From Gemmatimonadaceae bacterium (GTDB lineage: Bacteria; Gemmatimonadota; Gemmatimonadetes; Gemmatimonadales; Gemmatimonadaceae): a DNA stretch of 17,354 nt. The stretch lies in assembly GCA_025451425.1 (NCBI GenBank), contig JANWKK010000070.1:1-17354 (forward strand), given 5' to 3'. The translations under genes were made by a program, and so were the position numbers. The notes beneath the pieces were generated by a model. The model was not told the DNA's origin and searched no databases. It saw only the letters and a program-made list of their open reading frames with translations. How positions within the stretch are numbered: the stretch's first letter is position 1; each line of letters starts with the position of its first letter. Below, piece by piece: positions 1 through 6,947 of the stretch.

Positions 1-439
1 ATGCGAGGAGCACCGATGCGCTGCGACCGCTCATCGCCTCGCGCGCCTCAGCGAGGGTGAGCAGCCCGAGCTGGCCGGCAAGCCGTGCGCCCACCGCCTG
101 CCACAAATGCCGAAGCGTATATCGCGCCGCCGAGGTGCGCCCTTCCGGCGCGTCGAGAATTTCCTTGCGCCGGTAGAAGTGAACCGTGTTCACGCTGAAG
201 CTGGAAGCCGCAGCCTCGTCGAGGCCGAGAGACGCAAGACAGTCGCCGACGAGCCTCGCGACATCGTCTGCCTCGAGCGGCATGGAGGGATCCGGGACGG
301 CCCGCGCGCGCCAATCATCGAGCTCACGCTCGACCGCGGAGACCGCCTCCTCACGCGCGGCACTCCGCGTCGCCACGGCGCCGTCGACGCGGCGCGGCGT
401 CCGCCGTTGTGCGCGCACGGATGAGCGATCGCCGGTCAT
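1..439 (-). CDS. MerR-type HTH transcriptional regulator (3' end cut by window edge)
   Basis: A DNA-binding regulator, read on the minus strand from ATG at 437-439 and open to the window edge (146 codons visible). The first 60 or so residues are Arg/Ala/Glu-rich and probably a linker. Residues about 66-133 look like a divergent MerR-type winged HTH, with VNTVHFYRRKEIL followed by EGRTSAARY and a long helix HLWQAVGARLAGQLGLLTL. In ordinary MerR proteins the equivalent is the 'VRFYE..GLL....R...GYR.Y' pattern. The start lies 4 nt after the stop of the upstream gene, so the two are almost certainly one operon. No clear Shine-Dalgarno precedes the ATG, which fits translation by coupling. The effector domain, if any, is outside the window, so the signal cannot be inferred. 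That it is a regulator is fairly sure; MerR membership is moderately sure. Confidence 0.7.
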   Translation of the reverse strand, partial: MTGDRSSVRAQRRTPRRVDGAVATRSAAREEAVSAVERELDDWRARAVPDPSMPLEADDVARLVGDCLASLGLDEAAASSFSVNTVHFYRRKEILDAPEGRTSAARYTLRHLWQAVGARLAGQLGLLTLAEAREAMSGRSASVLLA

Positions 440-443
440 CGGG

Positions 444-1220
444 CTACGGGCGCGCAGCGGGGCGAACCGGCGCCGTCGACTCGACGGGCAGGCCCGCGGC
501 GTCGATCGCCTCGACGCTCGCGATGACGAGGCGGAGCTGGATGACCGTTGCCTCTCGCTCGAGTGGTCCGAGCGTCGTCGGCGTAAAGCGCTGTGCCGAG
601 TGACCGGTGAGGCCTGTTCCCGCCGCGCGCTCGACATCGTCCAGCGTTGGCTCGTTAAACGATGGCATCGGAGCTTCGACCGGCGCGCGCACGAGCGACT
701 CGCCACCAAGCAACATACGTCTCACGTCGCCGTTAGGCGGCCGTGGGGCGTCGCGCCGTCCGAACGTCGAGAGGATCCCAGGCTCGAATCGCGAGGAATG
801 CGCCGGCACCGGGCTGACCTCTCCGAGCGTCGGCGGCAGTGGGCGAGCGCGCTCCGGACCGCCGGGCAGCTCACGACGGAAGCGAACGTCGATCAAACCA
901 AGGTTGAGATTGTCGCGACCGCCGTCCGGACCGAAGACACGTTCGTCGCCCTCGGCAACGACCGTGAAGCGACCGTCTTCGTCAGGCGTAATCGGACGCT
1001 CGAGCTCCTCGGTGCAGTACGTGTCGATCACGAGGCCGCCCGCGGTGACCGCGCGTCCATCGATGCTGACATCGGCCACGCAGCGAAGTGGTCCGAAATT
1101 ACGAAGACGAAGGGCGTACACTTGGCCGGGCCGAGCGAGCACGTGTCCCGATCCGATCTCGCGAACGCCGATTCCTTTTCCGCGAGGCACAACTTCGACA
1201 GCGAAATCCCCAATGCGCAT
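444..1220 (-). CDS. Uncharacterised protein with beta-rich N-terminal domain, operon partner of the MerR-type regulator
   Basis: I cannot assign a function. It has 258 aa and no signal peptide or membrane segment. Residues about 30-118 look like a beta-sandwich domain: VYALRLRN, then VSIDGRAVTAGGLVID, then a Gly/Asp-rich loop and LNLGLIDVRF. This layout recalls a widespread unnamed domain of bacterial and viral proteins ending in a similar 'N-hG-hI-V-F' strand. A Pro-rich linker follows (about 120-200). A short C-terminal module (about 201-234, GTGLTGHSAQRF then VIQLRLVIA) looks like a second strand pair. ATG 1218-1220 is preceded by GGAG at 7-nt spacing (complement of 1228-1231), which supports the start. 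It is the first gene of an operon with the regulator and has a recognisable promoter just upstream. It may be an effector or ligand-sensing partner, but that is only context. Confidence 0.7.
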   Translation of the reverse strand: MRIGDFAVEVVPRGKGIGVREIGSGHVLARPGQVYALRLRNFGPLRCVADVSIDGRAVTAGGLVIDTYCTEELERPITPDEDGRFTVVAEGDERVFGPDGGRDNLNLGLIDVRFRRELPGGPERARPLPPTLGEVSPVPAHSSRFEPGILSTFGRRDAPRPPNGDVRRMLLGGESLVRAPVEAPMPSFNEPTLDDVERAAGTGLTGHSAQRFTPTTLGPLEREATVIQLRLVIASVEAIDAAGLPVESTAPVRPAARP

Positions 1221-1247
1221 AGAGACGCTCCGAGTGCGACCCAGAGT

Positions 1248-1277
1248 ACTCTAGTAGTGGTACCAAAGTGGTGTCAA
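1248..1277 (-). promoter_or_regulatory. Promoter with overlapping tandem 11-bp repeat (candidate operator) for the regulator operon
   Basis: On the minus strand a perfect -35 TTGACA (1272-1277) is followed 18 nt later by TAGAGT (1248-1253, 4 of 6 to TATAAT), about 28 nt before the ATG of the downstream gene. The -35 is the start of TTGACACCACT, directly followed by TTGGTACCACT. These are two 11-bp direct repeats differing at 2 positions, covering 1256-1277. A repeat unit of one helical turn across the -35 and spacer is a plausible binding site for two regulator protomers, presumably the operon's own MerR-type protein. The binding assignment is inference. Confidence 0.55.
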
Positions 1278-1281
1278 GAGA

Positions 1282-1375
1282 GGGGGACTAGATAGGGCCT
1301 AGGGGCTAGGGAGCTCAAACTGCAAAAGAGAGAGCCGGCGAAACCTAGCCCCTCCTGCCCTAGCCCCTAACCCCT
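1282..1375. repeat. Intergenic AGGGGCTAGGG element, copy A (divergent junction)
   Basis: The left arm AGGGGCTAGGG (1301-1311) is the exact reverse complement of 1358-1368 and pairs over 10 bp with a second copy at 1344-1353. The left side has four G-tracts (1282-1286, 1295-1297, 1302-1305, 1309-1311) separated by 8, 4 and 3 nt, so a G-quadruplex is possible. It lies between two divergent genes, so it is not simply a terminator. The same core occurs at 3198-3270 and 16396-16430. Confidence 0.7.
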
Positions 1376-1427
1376 CTCGGAATGCCTCTTGCCCGACGGG
1401 GGGTCCACCCATCGACCAGGAGTGACC

Positions 1428-2057
1428 ATGGAAATGGAGTCGCTGCACGAGCTGTACGTCTCGGAACTGAAGGATCTCTACAGCGCGGAAAAGCAGATCG
1501 TAAAAGCGCTGCCGAAGATGGTGAAGAACGCCACGAACCCTCAGCTCAAGAAAGCATTCTCCGATCACCTCGAGGAGACTGAGGGACATGTCGATCGCCT
1601 CGAGAAGATCTTTGAGATGCTTGGCGAGAAGGCGGGTGGAAAGAAGTGCAAAGGAATGGAGGGTCTGATTGAAGAAGCGAAAGAGTTGCTTGATGAAAAT
1701 GCGACGGAGGAAGTAGTCGATGCGGGTTTGATCTCCAAGGCGCAGCACGTCGAGCATTACGAGATGGCCGGCTACGGCACCGTTCGCACGTACGCACAGC
1801 AGCTCGGCTTCCGCGACCAAGCGAAGTTGCTGCAACAAACGCTTGACGAAGAAGGAAAAGCGAACGAATTGCTGACGCAGATCGCTGAAACCGCCGTGAA
1901 CGCGGAAGCCGAAGAGGACGAAGAGGAGACCGCCTCGAGCCGTCGAAGCGATCGCCAGGTGTCGAGAGCGGTCGCCACCGAAGGCACTCGTTCTCGCAAG
2001 CAGCCGAAAGGTCGCAGTGGCTCGCGCTCGACATCGCGAGCGGCACGCGCGCGCTAA
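1428..2057 (+). CDS. DUF892/YciF-type ferritin-like protein with basic C-terminal tail
   Basis: A cytoplasmic four-helix-bundle protein of the DUF892 (YciE/YciF) ferritin-like family, which is linked to stress responses; its enzymatic role is not firmly settled. The family match is clear in LHELYVSELKDLYSAEKQI (residues 5-24), DHLEETEGHVDRLEKIF (46-62), AQHVEHYEMAGYGT (105-118) and LQQTLDEEGKANELL (135-149). Glu and His residues in these helices (for example E50, H54, E109, E112, E141, E142) are the likely di-metal ligands. I start at ATG 1428 because AGGAG (1418-1422) lies 5 nt upstream and the family usually begins at this point; a longer frame from 1389 has no such support. The bundle ends near residue 160. 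Residues 160-169 are acidic and 170-209 are Ser/Arg-rich and strongly basic, an unusual extension that could bind nucleic acid (inference). Confidence 0.93.
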   Translation: MEMESLHELYVSELKDLYSAEKQIVKALPKMVKNATNPQLKKAFSDHLEETEGHVDRLEKIFEMLGEKAGGKKCKGMEGLIEEAKELLDENATEEVVDAGLISKAQHVEHYEMAGYGTVRTYAQQLGFRDQAKLLQQTLDEEGKANELLTQIAETAVNAEAEEDEEETASSRRSDRQVSRAVATEGTRSRKQPKGRSGSRSTSRAARAR

Positions 2058-2111
2058 ATTCGCGAAACGATCTCGCGGCGATCGCTAAGAGTCGTTAACA
2101 AATCAGCGAAT

Positions 2112-2156
2112 GTGAGAATAGTCACGGCATGCCTCGTACGCCGTGGCTATTCACAC
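2112..2156 (+). terminator. Hairpin downstream of the ferritin-like gene
   Basis: The arms 2112-2128 and 2140-2156 pair over 17 positions with one mismatch and one G-U pair, around an 11-nt loop. It starts 55 nt after the stop codon. There is no T-tract, so it is either a Rho-independent-like terminator lacking a U-tail or an RNA 3'-end stabiliser. An operator for the downstream lipoprotein gene is the alternative. Confidence 0.5.
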
Positions 2157-2265
2157 TGCCGAATTGAAAGAGCACGCACTCGCTGCAACTCTCAACAGGC
2201 TTTGCGGCTTGCGTGTCTTTGGTCGTGAACCGGGCCAACGCCGGCACCGCTGATCGGAGAAACAA

Positions 2266-3189
2266 ATGATGAAAGGCTCCTCACTTCGCATTGCCGCCGC
2301 CATCGCGGTGGTTCTCGCAGTTTCTGCATGTTCGGACTCCACCTCTTCGACGTCGTCAACGTCGTCAGTCGCCTCCCAGGAGCTCGCAGCGGCGTTTCTC
2401 TCGACGCCAGCGGGGTTCAGCTCGACCGATAATACCTTCTCCGCGGGCGGGGACGCCGGTGAGCCGTGGATGCCCGATCGCGGCGCCAGGGACGACGATG
2501 CTCATATGATGGGCGGCGGTATCGGTCCGGAGTTCTTCGGCGGCGTCGCCGTCGGACACGATTTCGACCACGGTCCGTTTGGCTTCGGTTACGTCCTCTT
2601 CAATTGCACTTTCTCGAGCACGACCGGGCGAGACACCTGCCAACCCGTTACACGAGGTGGACTCACCATCAAACGGTCGTTTTCGTTCGAGGACGCGTCA
2701 GGAACCGCTCAACCGTTCCCGAACTTCCAGACGAACACGATCAACGCCGTGGATTCAGTCGATGGCACGGTGACGCGTCACGACGGCCGAGTTACAGCGA
2801 CTGTACACCACAGCAGCGATCGGACGGTGGGGGGACTCGCCTCTGGCAGCACGAAGCGTACGGTGGATGGCGGTTCGAGGGGAACAGAGGACGCGACAGG
2901 CAAGACTGTTGATAGTGTCTCGTTCACGTCGTCGCGATTGGTCGCGGATACGGTGAAGGGCCTCGTGATCCCGCTTCAGGACAATCACCCGACCTTCCCG
3001 ACCGCGGGCACCGTGACGCGCATTATGCAGGCGACGCTGACGCTCAGCGGCCAGGCGCCCGTGACCAAGTCGCGAATGGAAGTCATCACGTACGACGGCA
3101 CGGACACGGCGAAAATCGTGATCACGAAGAACGGCACGACCAAGAACTGCAAAATGGGGCTGCCGTTCGGAAAGCTGATCTGTTCCTGA
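2266..3189 (+). CDS. Predicted lipoprotein of unknown function, four cysteines
   Basis: A 307-aa exported lipoprotein that I do not recognise. The N-terminus MMKGSSLRIAAAIAVVLAVSAC is a classic signal with lipobox VSAC; C22 would be lipidated, and no Asp follows at +2 (Ser), so outer-membrane sorting is plausible. A Ser/Thr microrepeat (residues 23-35) follows as a flexible tether, then a Gly/Asp/His-rich stretch (about 60-105). The remainder is beta-rich and Thr/Ser-rich. The mature protein has just four more cysteines in two groups, C114/C125 and C295/C306, which suggests two disulfides. GGAG (2256-2259) sits 6 nt before ATG 2266; a second ATG follows directly and could also be used. It ends just before the hairpin at 3198. 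The same four-Cys layout recurs in the lipoprotein at 13295. Confidence 0.8.
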   Translation: MMKGSSLRIAAAIAVVLAVSACSDSTSSTSSTSSVASQELAAAFLSTPAGFSSTDNTFSAGGDAGEPWMPDRGARDDDAHMMGGGIGPEFFGGVAVGHDFDHGPFGFGYVLFNCTFSSTTGRDTCQPVTRGGLTIKRSFSFEDASGTAQPFPNFQTNTINAVDSVDGTVTRHDGRVTATVHHSSDRTVGGLASGSTKRTVDGGSRGTEDATGKTVDSVSFTSSRLVADTVKGLVIPLQDNHPTFPTAGTVTRIMQATLTLSGQAPVTKSRMEVITYDGTDTAKIVITKNGTTKNCKMGLPFGKLICS

Positions 3190-3197
3190 AGTCGAGA

Positions 3198-3270
3198 AGG
3201 GGCTAGGGGCTGGAGCAGAGGGGCTAGGGAATTCGGTTCCCTAGCCCCTCTGCTCTAGCCCGTAGCCCCT
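3198..3270. terminator. 34-bp near-perfect hairpin between convergent genes; AGGGGCTAGGG element copy B
   Basis: The arms 3198-3231 and 3237-3270 pair along all 34 positions except one G-G mismatch and one G-U pair; the inner 18 bp are perfect, closing a TTCGG loop (3232-3236). The right arm ends inside the stop codon of the minus-strand receptor gene (3269-3271), and the left arm begins 9 nt after the plus-strand lipoprotein stop. It can serve as a bidirectional terminator or 3'-end stabiliser. It contains two copies of AGGGGCTAGGG-type sequence per arm and belongs to a repeat family seen at 1282-1375 and 16396-16430. Confidence 0.75.
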
Positions 3271-5770
3271 AGAACTTCGCTTGCAACCCGGCCGTCAGTG
3301 TCCGGCCTGGTACGACAGTGACATTGTCTGGTTCGCCGCGCTGGACGTCGAGAAGATTCCGACCCGTGACCAGCACGGTGAAGCCGCCGAACAGGAGTCG
3401 TGACGCAGATGCGTCGATGCGCGTGACGCCGGCGTACGAGCGCCAGTAGCTGCGCAGCAAATCGCCCACAATTGGATGACCGGCGGTCGACGAGGCGCTC
3501 GCGAGCGCCAAGCCGTCGTAGTTGATCCAATCCGACGCGCGCGACGCGGTGAGCGACGCGGACCAGCGACGCGCGGTCCACGTACTCGTTAGGCCACCCA
3601 TGACGGCGGGAACGCCCAGCATGCGATCACCAGGCTGGAGATCCCCTCGGTAGCCGAAGGCGAGCTGGCGTACGCGGCTGTCGACGAAAGAGAGCGTGCC
3701 CGAGAGCGAGAGCTGCCCGGCGAACACGGCGCTCTCGAGCTCCCACCCGCGATTGGTGATCCCTCCGACGTTCTGCAGCGCGTACATCAAGCGCATCGAG
3801 CCGTCGTCCGCCGGCGACGGCGTCATCGACGACGCAACCGCAACCGGCTGGATCAGGTTATACGCATACTGATCAAAGCGAGTGAGGTGCACGGCAAACG
3901 AATGGCCGACGAACGCATCCACTCCGACCTCGAGACCGGACTGCTCTTCCGGAGCGACGTTGCGTTGCGTGAGCGACTGTCGTTCGAGCCACGACGCGCG
4001 AAGCGCGGTGCCCGCGGGACGAATGCCCTTGCCGTACGACGCGTGGAGCTTCGTCGTCACCGAGCCGAAGTCGTGAACCGCGGCGCCGCCGATCATTGGC
4101 AGACTGACGAGTCCATTGGTCGCCGCAAGCCCGTCCGTTCGCTCGACGCGGAGACCACCCGTCGCGAACAGCGCATTGCGCCAGGATGCGTCCACTTGCC
4201 CGATGATTCCTGCATCGCTCTGCCAGCTGGAGTAATTGGTCGCGAGCTGGCCGAACGGGACGTCGTCGGTCGTGATTTGCTGCAGTGAGGAGTACTCGGC
4301 CGCGAACGTCGTTGTCGTGGCAGCGCCAGCACTCGAACCGAATCGGGCGACGCTGCTCGCGCGAAGCGTGGCGCGGTTGGCGCTGCCGTGAGCGGCGCGA
4401 AGCGCCGAATCGATCGCTGAGGGAATCGGCGTCAGCGTCTCCGATGGACTACCCGATAACGTGTAGCCGTCCAGGCCAGCAGTAAGAACGTGCGTCCAGC
4501 GCTCACCGGCGTTGAACGTCGCGGTGGTGCCTAACGTATACTCGCGAACCGATTGGGAGCTGCCCGTCGCGTTTGTCACTCCTCGCGCGCCGCCGCCGAG
4601 ATCGCCTTGACTGTTCATGCGCCAGGGTTCGTGCTCGAGTGGCGACTCACCAAGTTGCGGCATCGACGGCGCGGCGATGAGCGGGCTTGCGCCGTCGCCG
4701 GCGTCCTTGGCGTACAGACGAGCCGTCCCGGTGAGAACGCTACGTGAGCCGACGACGCGGAACCCGCCATCCGCTCGCGCCTCCCTGCTCTGCGCGTCCG
4801 GCACGTACGATCCAACGCTGCCTAACGTGATGGACAGCGCCGAGGACTTGAGCGCACTCCCGCCGCGCAGGTCGAGCGTGTGCTCCTGCACGAGCACGGG
4901 GTGCGCCGCGAACGCACTGTGCGTCGCGCCGGCGCTCGTCCGCAGCTGCGTGCCGTCTTCGCCCTCTTCACCGTTGTCATGGCGCATGATGATGTTGACC
5001 ACGCCACCAATGGCGTCGGCGCCATACAACGCAGCACCCTGCGGCCCGCGAATTACCTCGATACGCTCGACCGCGTCGGGGCTGATCTCCGTGAGCAAGA
5101 GCGGGTTCGCGACCTGAATCCCATCGATGTAGATCTTCGGATAGCTCACCTGAAGAGAGCTCGCGCCACGCAGGCTCCCGTACTGCGCAAACAAACTGGA
5201 CGGCGATTGATCCCACACCCAAAGCCCGGCCACGCTCCCGTTTAGCGTTTGCGAAAGTGCCCCGTTGCTCTGGTGCGCGAGCTGTGTCCGGTCGATCACG
5301 GTCACGTCCGAAGCGAGCGCGCGTTGCGGCGCGCCAAGCGCGCTGCCGGTGACCAGGACGCGATCGAGAATGTTGACATTCTCCTCCGCGCGCTGATCCG
5401 TCCGGCGCGGCAGCGCTGCCGGCGCAAGTACAACCTGATCGTCCCCAGCGACGACCGGCGTGACGGCACTGCCGTCGAGCAGATCGGAGAGAATCGAACC
5501 AGCAGGAACGGAGTCGTACGAGATACACACCCGGCGATCGAGCGTCAGCAGCTCGGTGGAATACGAGAAACGCAGATGCGCCGCGGCGGCGAGGCGGTCC
5601 AGAGCGTCGCGCAGAGCGAGATTCCGGTTGTGCAGCGTCACGAGGCGATCCAGAGGCGACGGCCACGGGCGGCCTTCACTTACCGTCCCGGCGCGCGCTA
5701 CGCACGCGGGCTCCGCGCGCGCGAGCGCGGGCGCACACAGCAGCAGAAGCAATGCTGCGCGAGCCCTCAT
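3269..5770 (-). CDS. TonB-dependent outer-membrane receptor with N-terminal STN (signalling) domain
   Basis: An outer-membrane receptor of 833 aa for energised uptake that can also signal to the coupled FecR. A signal peptide MRARAALLLLLCAPALARA is followed by an STN (secretin/TonB short N-terminal) domain at about residues 48-120 (LRDALDRLAAAAHLRFSYS and ISYDSVPAGSILSDLL). Next come a TonB-box-like segment near 134-142 (ILDRVLVTG) and the plug at about 150-265, with IYIDGIQV, ERIEVIRGPQGAALYG and GGVVNIIM. The beta-barrel runs to the terminal Phe (GLQAKF), as expected for BAM-assembled barrels. Its ATG overlaps the FecR stop by 4 bp (TCAT at 5767-5770), so the two are translationally coupled. 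The substrate cannot be read from sequence; siderophores are typical of the FecA class, but carbohydrate or peptide ligands are equally possible. It carries three copies of the GCCTAACG octamer. Confidence 0.93.
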   Translation of the reverse strand: MRARAALLLLLCAPALARAEPACVARAGTVSEGRPWPSPLDRLVTLHNRNLALRDALDRLAAAAHLRFSYSTELLTLDRRVCISYDSVPAGSILSDLLDGSAVTPVVAGDDQVVLAPAALPRRTDQRAEENVNILDRVLVTGSALGAPQRALASDVTVIDRTQLAHQSNGALSQTLNGSVAGLWVWDQSPSSLFAQYGSLRGASSLQVSYPKIYIDGIQVANPLLLTEISPDAVERIEVIRGPQGAALYGADAIGGVVNIIMRHDNGEEGEDGTQLRTSAGATHSAFAAHPVLVQEHTLDLRGGSALKSSALSITLGSVGSYVPDAQSREARADGGFRVVGSRSVLTGTARLYAKDAGDGASPLIAAPSMPQLGESPLEHEPWRMNSQGDLGGGARGVTNATGSSQSVREYTLGTTATFNAGERWTHVLTAGLDGYTLSGSPSETLTPIPSAIDSALRAAHGSANRATLRASSVARFGSSAGAATTTTFAAEYSSLQQITTDDVPFGQLATNYSSWQSDAGIIGQVDASWRNALFATGGLRVERTDGLAATNGLVSLPMIGGAAVHDFGSVTTKLHASYGKGIRPAGTALRASWLERQSLTQRNVAPEEQSGLEVGVDAFVGHSFAVHLTRFDQYAYNLIQPVAVASSMTPSPADDGSMRLMYALQNVGGITNRGWELESAVFAGQLSLSGTLSFVDSRVRQLAFGYRGDLQPGDRMLGVPAVMGGLTSTWTARRWSASLTASRASDWINYDGLALASASSTAGHPIVGDLLRSYWRSYAGVTRIDASASRLLFGGFTVLVTGRNLLDVQRGEPDNVTVVPGRTLTAGLQAKF

Positions 5771-6870
5771 TGCGTTCGCGTGCTCCGCGTCGAAGCCCGA
5801 ACAATTGCGCTGTCCCCGTGACGCTCGACATCGGCCCCGAGTTGGAGACCGATCATCCGGAGCACGCGGTCCACGGGATCACCCGCGAGCGTCATCGTGA
5901 GATGCCGGCGTGCAAGCGCGCTGTCGTCGACATGCAGGCTGACGCCATACCAGCGGCGAAGGTTGCTGCTCACTTCCGGAACCGGCGCTTCGCGGAATAT
6001 CAGGCTGTCACGCATCCAGGCGAGGTATGGCGCGATCGGGGCGCCGTGCTGAGCGCTCACTCGACCATTCGACAGAACGACACCGACGTCGCCAGCGAAG
6101 AGAAGGACACTGTCGCTCGCCGCAGTCGCGCGGAGCGCCACCGAACCGGACGTCACCACGACCTGTACTTCCGAGCCACTGTCGTTGCGGACATCAAAGC
6201 TGGTACCCACATCTCGCACCAACGCGCTACCCGCACGGACGACGAATGGCCGCGTGGTGTCATGAACGACGTCGAAGTAGGCTTCACCATGCAATTCGAC
6301 CTCTCGAACCCGCTGACCAGCGCCGTAACCCGCAGCGACAATCAGCTGGCTTCCGGGACCGAGAATCACTCGACCGCCGTCTGGAAGGCGAAGCGAGTCG
6401 CGCTTTCCGACAGCGGTCGTGAACACGCGCGCACTGTCACCGTCAACAGGCCTCGGCGACATCGCCACGCTGCCCTTCTTTTCAAGCACGGCGCGGGCCG
6501 CGAGGATCACGACAGCCGCGGCAGCCAGCAAGGTGACCATTCGCCATGGAGAGACGGTCCTTCTGGCAATCTGCTTTCTGACCGGTCTCGGCGCGGATTT
6601 GCGTTGCCTGATTGGAATCGGCGTATCACGGCGCGACTGGACGCTCAGCAACGCGCTCTCCACGTCGACGTCCGCGGCATCGCGCAAGGCGAAGCTGGCC
6701 ATCGCCTTGTCGAGCGCGGCGACGAGCTCGGCGTCGGCCGCGTGTTCGTTGAGCCATTGCGCTATTCGCTCCGACTCGGCGGGAGGCGATTCCCCCGAGA
6801 GATAGCGCGCGATCGTCTCCCAATCGATGGGGGCGTTCGGCTTGTTGGGTGTCGGGGGGTTTGTATTCAT
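5767..6870 (-). CDS. FecR-family anti-sigma factor/signal transducer
   Basis: An inner-membrane regulator of 367 aa that relays receptor occupancy to the divergent ECF sigma factor. The cytoplasmic N-terminus (about 14-60) has DWETIARYLSGE and ERIAQWL, the usual FecR N-terminal helical motif that binds sigma. One membrane segment lies at about 111-129. The periplasmic FecR domain (about 152-247) contains the diagnostic LPDGGRVILGPGSQL, VELHGEAYFDV, and VGTSFDV followed by VTSGSVAL. A C-terminal STN-like domain (about 288-360, IFREAPVPEVSSNLRRWYGV) can pair with the receptor. The start ATG 6868-6870 lacks a good Shine-Dalgarno. In most such loci sigma precedes FecR in one operon; here the sigma gene points the other way across a 77-bp shared control region. 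Confidence 0.93.
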   Translation of the reverse strand: MNTNPPTPNKPNAPIDWETIARYLSGESPPAESERIAQWLNEHAADAELVAALDKAMASFALRDAADVDVESALLSVQSRRDTPIPIRQRKSAPRPVRKQIARRTVSPWRMVTLLAAAAVVILAARAVLEKKGSVAMSPRPVDGDSARVFTTAVGKRDSLRLPDGGRVILGPGSQLIVAAGYGAGQRVREVELHGEAYFDVVHDTTRPFVVRAGSALVRDVGTSFDVRNDSGSEVQVVVTSGSVALRATAASDSVLLFAGDVGVVLSNGRVSAQHGAPIAPYLAWMRDSLIFREAPVPEVSSNLRRWYGVSLHVDDSALARRHLTMTLAGDPVDRVLRMIGLQLGADVERHGDSAIVRASTRSTRTQ

Positions 6871-6879
6871 ACGCTTGTG

Positions 6880-6933
6880 TTAGGGACACGCGAGTCTCAG
6901 TGTCCCCTTATCGGAGCAACGCATGTCCCCTAA
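6880..6933. promoter_or_regulatory. Shared control region with three GTGTCCCYTAA-like boxes
   Basis: The 77-bp gap between the divergent fecR-like and sigma genes contains TTAGGGACAC (6880-6889), GTGTCCCCTTA (6900-6910) and ATGTCCCCTAA (6923-6933). The first is inverted relative to the others, giving a GGGACAC/GTGTCCC palindrome around 10 nt. The second and third are direct repeats at 23-bp spacing, about two helical turns. They could be promoter elements recognised by the ECF sigma itself or binding sites for a separate regulator. Function is inference. Confidence 0.5.
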
Positions 6934-6947
6934 AGTAAACAGGGCTC

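Noticed and set aside
186..1295. A 369-codon plus-strand open frame over the regulator operon
   Set aside because: No motif or start signal; the minus-strand genes have a promoter, Shine-Dalgarno and recognisable domains.
5752..6933. A 393-codon plus-strand open frame over the fecR-like gene
   Set aside because: It is Arg/His-rich without motifs and antisense to a clear FecR protein and its control region.
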